Source of the DNA: Actinomycetes bacterium | GTDB taxonomy: Bacteria > Actinomycetota > Coriobacteriia > Coriobacteriales > UBA8131 | Assembly (NCBI GenBank): GCA_009787085.1 | Contig: WRGR01000038.1 | Location: forward strand, 1-62,641 | Length of the DNA: 62,641 nt | Direction of reading: 5' to 3' | In this document: piece by piece, positions 60,574-62,641 of the stretch | Layout of the letters: each line of letters begins with the position of its first letter | How positions within the stretch are numbered: the first letter of the stretch is position 1 | Notes under the pieces: model-generated | Databases searched by the model: none | What the model was told of the DNA's origin: nothing | Seen by the model: the letters and a program-made list of their open reading frames with translations, nothing else | Program-made: the position numbers and the translations under genes

Positions 60574-62057
60574 TCGGGCTGTTTGCAAGCAACTTCGCCG
60601 GACAGATGGAGGACATGATCGAGCTCAAGGAGTCCCTTGGCAGAACCACGGGGACACTGGCGTTTTACCTGCGCAGCTTCGGCAGCTACTGCCTGCGCGC
60701 CTTTCCAAAGGAGGCGCAGCTGACCTATGAGCTGGCCTCGGGCTGGTGCGAGGAGGGCGCTTCCAATGCGGGGAGCGGCTACAAAATGCGTGCCATACGG
60801 GAGTTCGGCAAGTACCTCGTCTCGGTGGGCATTGATGCGTTCGTGTTCCCGTCGGAGTGGATCGGGAGCCGCAGGGCAAAGCCGCCGTACATCTTCAGGG
60901 ATGATGAGCTGGCGGCGTTCTTTGCTGCGACGGACGAGGTTGCCCCCAGCAAGAACAGCCCGTTGCGGGAGTACTCCATCCCGGTGTTCTTCAGGCTGCA
61001 GTACTATCCCGGGGGTGGTGCCATGAAAAGGGCGGCCGACAGCTTCCTCAGGCGGCTCCGGGAGTACTTCACCGTGTTCTTGCCGAGGCAGCGCAACTCC
61101 AGCCCGCACACTGTCACAGCCTGCCGCCAGACCTGGAACATGTTCTTGGGCTACATCGAGGACAGGATGGGCATCGCGCTGGCAAACATGACTTTCGCCG
61201 CCGTGGACCGCGGCTGCGTGACCGGCTTTTTGGAGTACATGTCAGGGGCACGGGGGTGGTGCAGCGCCACATACAACCAGAGGCTTTGCTGCATCCGCCC
61301 TTTTTTCAAGTACGCCGCCGGCATAGAGCCGCTGCTTGCGATATACCGCGACGACCTGGCCGGGATACCGCTCAAGAAGGGCACGGCGAACAGAACCGTG
61401 AAGTTCATGGGCGCAGAGGCGGTGAGGGCGCTGCTGGCGCAGCCGGATCCCGAGACGAGGACAGGCATGCGGGATCGCTTCTTCATGGCGCTGATGTATG
61501 ACACCGCCGCACGTGACTGCGAGATGCTCTCGCTCGCGCTGGGCGGCTTCGACGCACAGAGCCTCACCGTCACCCTCATGGGGAAGGGGTCCAAGCTGCG
61601 CATCGTGCCTGTTTCGGCCGAGACCGTGGCATTGTTCGAGCAGTACATCGGGTTGTTCCACCAGGGCGGTGACAATGCAAGCCCTCTGTTCTACACAGTC
61701 CACAGAGGCACGAGGACGCAGATGCCCGATGACAATGCAGCCCGCTTCATGAGCGCATACGGCAAGGCTGCGAGAGAGTCCTGTGCTGACATACCGCCAA
61801 AAGTCCACCCCCACCTCCTTCGGCATTCACGGGCCATGAGCCTCTACCGGGCCGGGATGCCATTGGCGTTGCTGTCCGAGTGGCTCGGCCATGAGGATCC
61901 GGAGGCCACGTTGATATATGCCTACGCCGACACAGAGATGAAGCGAGCAGCGATCGAGAAAGCCACAGCCGGGGAGAGCGTTTCGGGCGCTGAACGCGAG
62001 CGTGGCGTTTGGGAGGGCAACGATGACATGATCAAGAAGCTTTGCGGTCTGGGCTGA
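60570..62057 (+). CDS. Fused tyrosine recombinases 2 (N-terminal part) and 3
   Basis: ATG 60570 opens recombinase 2 (MIGLFASNFAGQMEDMIELKE, core-binding domain to REYSIPVFFRLQYY). Its catalytic half is absent. After PGGGA the frame enters a complete recombinase 3, whose own ATG is 61023 (MKRAADSFLRRL, 344 aa). Recombinase 3 has the Arg in DTAARDCEML, the HLLRHSRA box, EWLGHEDPEATLIYAY with the His and Tyr. The in-frame fusion probably arose by deletion of the recombinase 2 catalytic domain. Recombinase 3 could be active alone. Confidence 0.78.
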   Translation: MIGLFASNFAGQMEDMIELKESLGRTTGTLAFYLRSFGSYCLRAFPKEAQLTYELASGWCEEGASNAGSGYKMRAIREFGKYLVSVGIDAFVFPSEWIGSRRAKPPYIFRDDELAAFFAATDEVAPSKNSPLREYSIPVFFRLQYYPGGGAMKRAADSFLRRLREYFTVFLPRQRNSSPHTVTACRQTWNMFLGYIEDRMGIALANMTFAAVDRGCVTGFLEYMSGARGWCSATYNQRLCCIRPFFKYAAGIEPLLAIYRDDLAGIPLKKGTANRTVKFMGAEAVRALLAQPDPETRTGMRDRFFMALMYDTAARDCEMLSLALGGFDAQSLTVTLMGKGSKLRIVPVSAETVALFEQYIGLFHQGGDNASPLFYTVHRGTRTQMPDDNAARFMSAYGKAARESCADIPPKVHPHLLRHSRAMSLYRAGMPLALLSEWLGHEDPEATLIYAYADTEMKRAAIEKATAGESVSGAERERGVWEGNDDMIKKLCGLG

Positions 62058-62156
62058 GAAGTTATTCCGATGTTCGCCGATGGACGCAGACAGTCACGCT
62101 GAGAAGGCGCTGGTCGGTGAGATGTGCTATGCTGGATCCATGATGACTGTCTGCAA

Positions 62157-62213
62157 AATCGGAATAAATCGGGAATCGGGATATTCGACTAAATTCCGAT
62201 ATCGGAATTTAGT
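62157..62213 (+). repeat. Right terminal inverted repeat of RIT-like element
   Basis: Inverted copy of 59560-59616 with the same palindrome AATTCCGATATCGGAATT (62192-62209). Confidence 0.93.
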
Positions 62214-62334
62214 CGATCTTGTCTTCTGTAATCGTCTGCTCCAATGCTATGTCCTCATCGACTTAAAGGTCGAGGAGCTTAAGCACCAAGATTTGGGGCA
62301 GATGCAGGTGTACGTCAATTATTTTGACCGATAG
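62211..62334 (+). pseudogene. PDDEXK nuclease YhcG (DUF1016), C-terminal fragment
   Basis: DLVFCNRLLQCYVLIDLKVEELKHQDLGQMQ matches the nuclease core of YhcG, where the catalytic D...ExK elements lie (LIDLK). It continues to VYVNYFDR and ends TAG at 62332. The N-terminal part is replaced by the RIT terminal repeat. YhcG genes are frequent companions of type I restriction loci. Confidence 0.72.
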
Positions 62335-62366
62335 AGGGACTTGCGGACAGGTCAGCATTTCAGATG

Positions 62367-62641
62367 TCATTCGCCGTCACCTCCTGCATCCTCACTTTCT
62401 CCCACTGGCGGTGAGAGTTTTTCGCTGTCGCCAAGCACAAAGCGGTCAAAGTCGCTCTTGAACAGTCTATCCTGCACAATGCGGTATTTTTCAAACTCGC
62501 TTTCCGCGTGCGCCTTTGCGATTTCAGCCGTGACCTTTCCGGCGTCTTGCAGAATCTCTCTATCCGCCGCTGCAAGGAATCGGTTCAGCCGCTCCTCCCA
62601 GTCGGCCATTGTCATGGGGATATGGCGCGTGGCTTGGAGTT
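62367..62641 (-). CDS. Second RhuM-family protein, C-terminal end only
   Basis: The frame is open to the right edge; residues PMTMADWEERLNRFLAA and EFEKYRIVQDRLFKSDFDRFV match the C-terminus of RhuM and align with the end of the copy at 58051-59058, with clear divergence. The rest lies beyond the window. Confidence 0.72.
   Translation of the reverse strand, partial: LQATRHIPMTMADWEERLNRFLAAADREILQDAGKVTAEIAKAHAESEFEKYRIVQDRLFKSDFDRFVLGDSEKLSPPVGESEDAGGDGE

Larger units (their letters stand above)
59560..62213 (+). mobile_element. RIT-like element (recombinases in trio), degenerate
   Basis: About 2.65 kb bounded by 57-bp inverted repeats, holding three consecutive tyrosine-recombinase genes with an ATGA overlap between the first and second. 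This is the layout of RIT elements. The first two genes have suffered deletions and only the third looks complete. It is inserted between pieces of hsdM (left) and yhcG (right). Confidence 0.75.

Overview
The window looks like a chromosomal segment of a GC-rich anaerobic actinobacterium, most likely of the class Coriobacteriia. This is inferred from gene content and composition, not from a marker gene. Pointers are MurT/GatD peptidoglycan amidation, ScpAB with RluB, an XRE-cupin/AMP-ligase pair, NikR with a hyp operon, bacterial Elp3, QueT and a Tad pilus locus with several TadE-like pseudopilins. No rRNA, tRNA or CRISPR array was found.

Layout. 1-4.4 kb: asnB (cut by the left edge), murT, gatD. 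4.4-9.9 kb: a BrnT/BrnA toxin-antitoxin remnant, a DUF1648 membrane protein, a Trm9-like methyltransferase, elp3 and tpx. 9.9-11.7 kb: a graveyard of gene fragments (DUF4143 ATPase, RelE, LRV protein, ricin lectin). 11.7-18.2 kb: leuA-cimA-leuC-leuD-leuB behind what reads as a ribosome-mediated attenuator with a Leu/Ile-rich leader peptide. 18.2-22.7 kb: a frame-broken secreted protein, a radical SAM protein and a HAD hydrolase. 22.9-31.3 kb, minus strand: a DUF2284 protein, hypE, hypD, hypC, hypF, nikR, thioredoxin and ferredoxin. 31.75-43 kb: a tightly overlapping Tad/Flp pilus operon. 43-54.5 kb: CPBP protease, asd, queT, M50 protease, trpS, scpA, scpB, rluB, XRE-cupin, AMP ligase and pyridoxamine kinase. 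54.6-62.6 kb: decayed integrative-element genes, a broken type I restriction system (hsdR, hsdS, rhuM, hsdM), a degenerate RIT-like element with three tyrosine recombinases in 57-bp terminal inverted repeats, and fragments of YhcG and a second RhuM.

Three features stand out. First, a family of about 134-bp nested palindromic elements (MITE-like, TAGGGAAG-type ends, TA-flanked) occurs many times. It lies in frame inside murT, the methyltransferase and the radical SAM gene, and at several gene ends its terminal TAG is the stop codon. Second, at least ten genes carry short tandem repeats that expand low-complexity linkers without breaking the frame. Third, the leader peptide before leuA-cimA suggests joint leucine/isoleucine control. 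Together the first two describe a genome that tolerates, and perhaps uses, repeat insertion within coding sequence. Several disrupted genes at the right end break at runs of A or T, so some of that decay could be assembly error.
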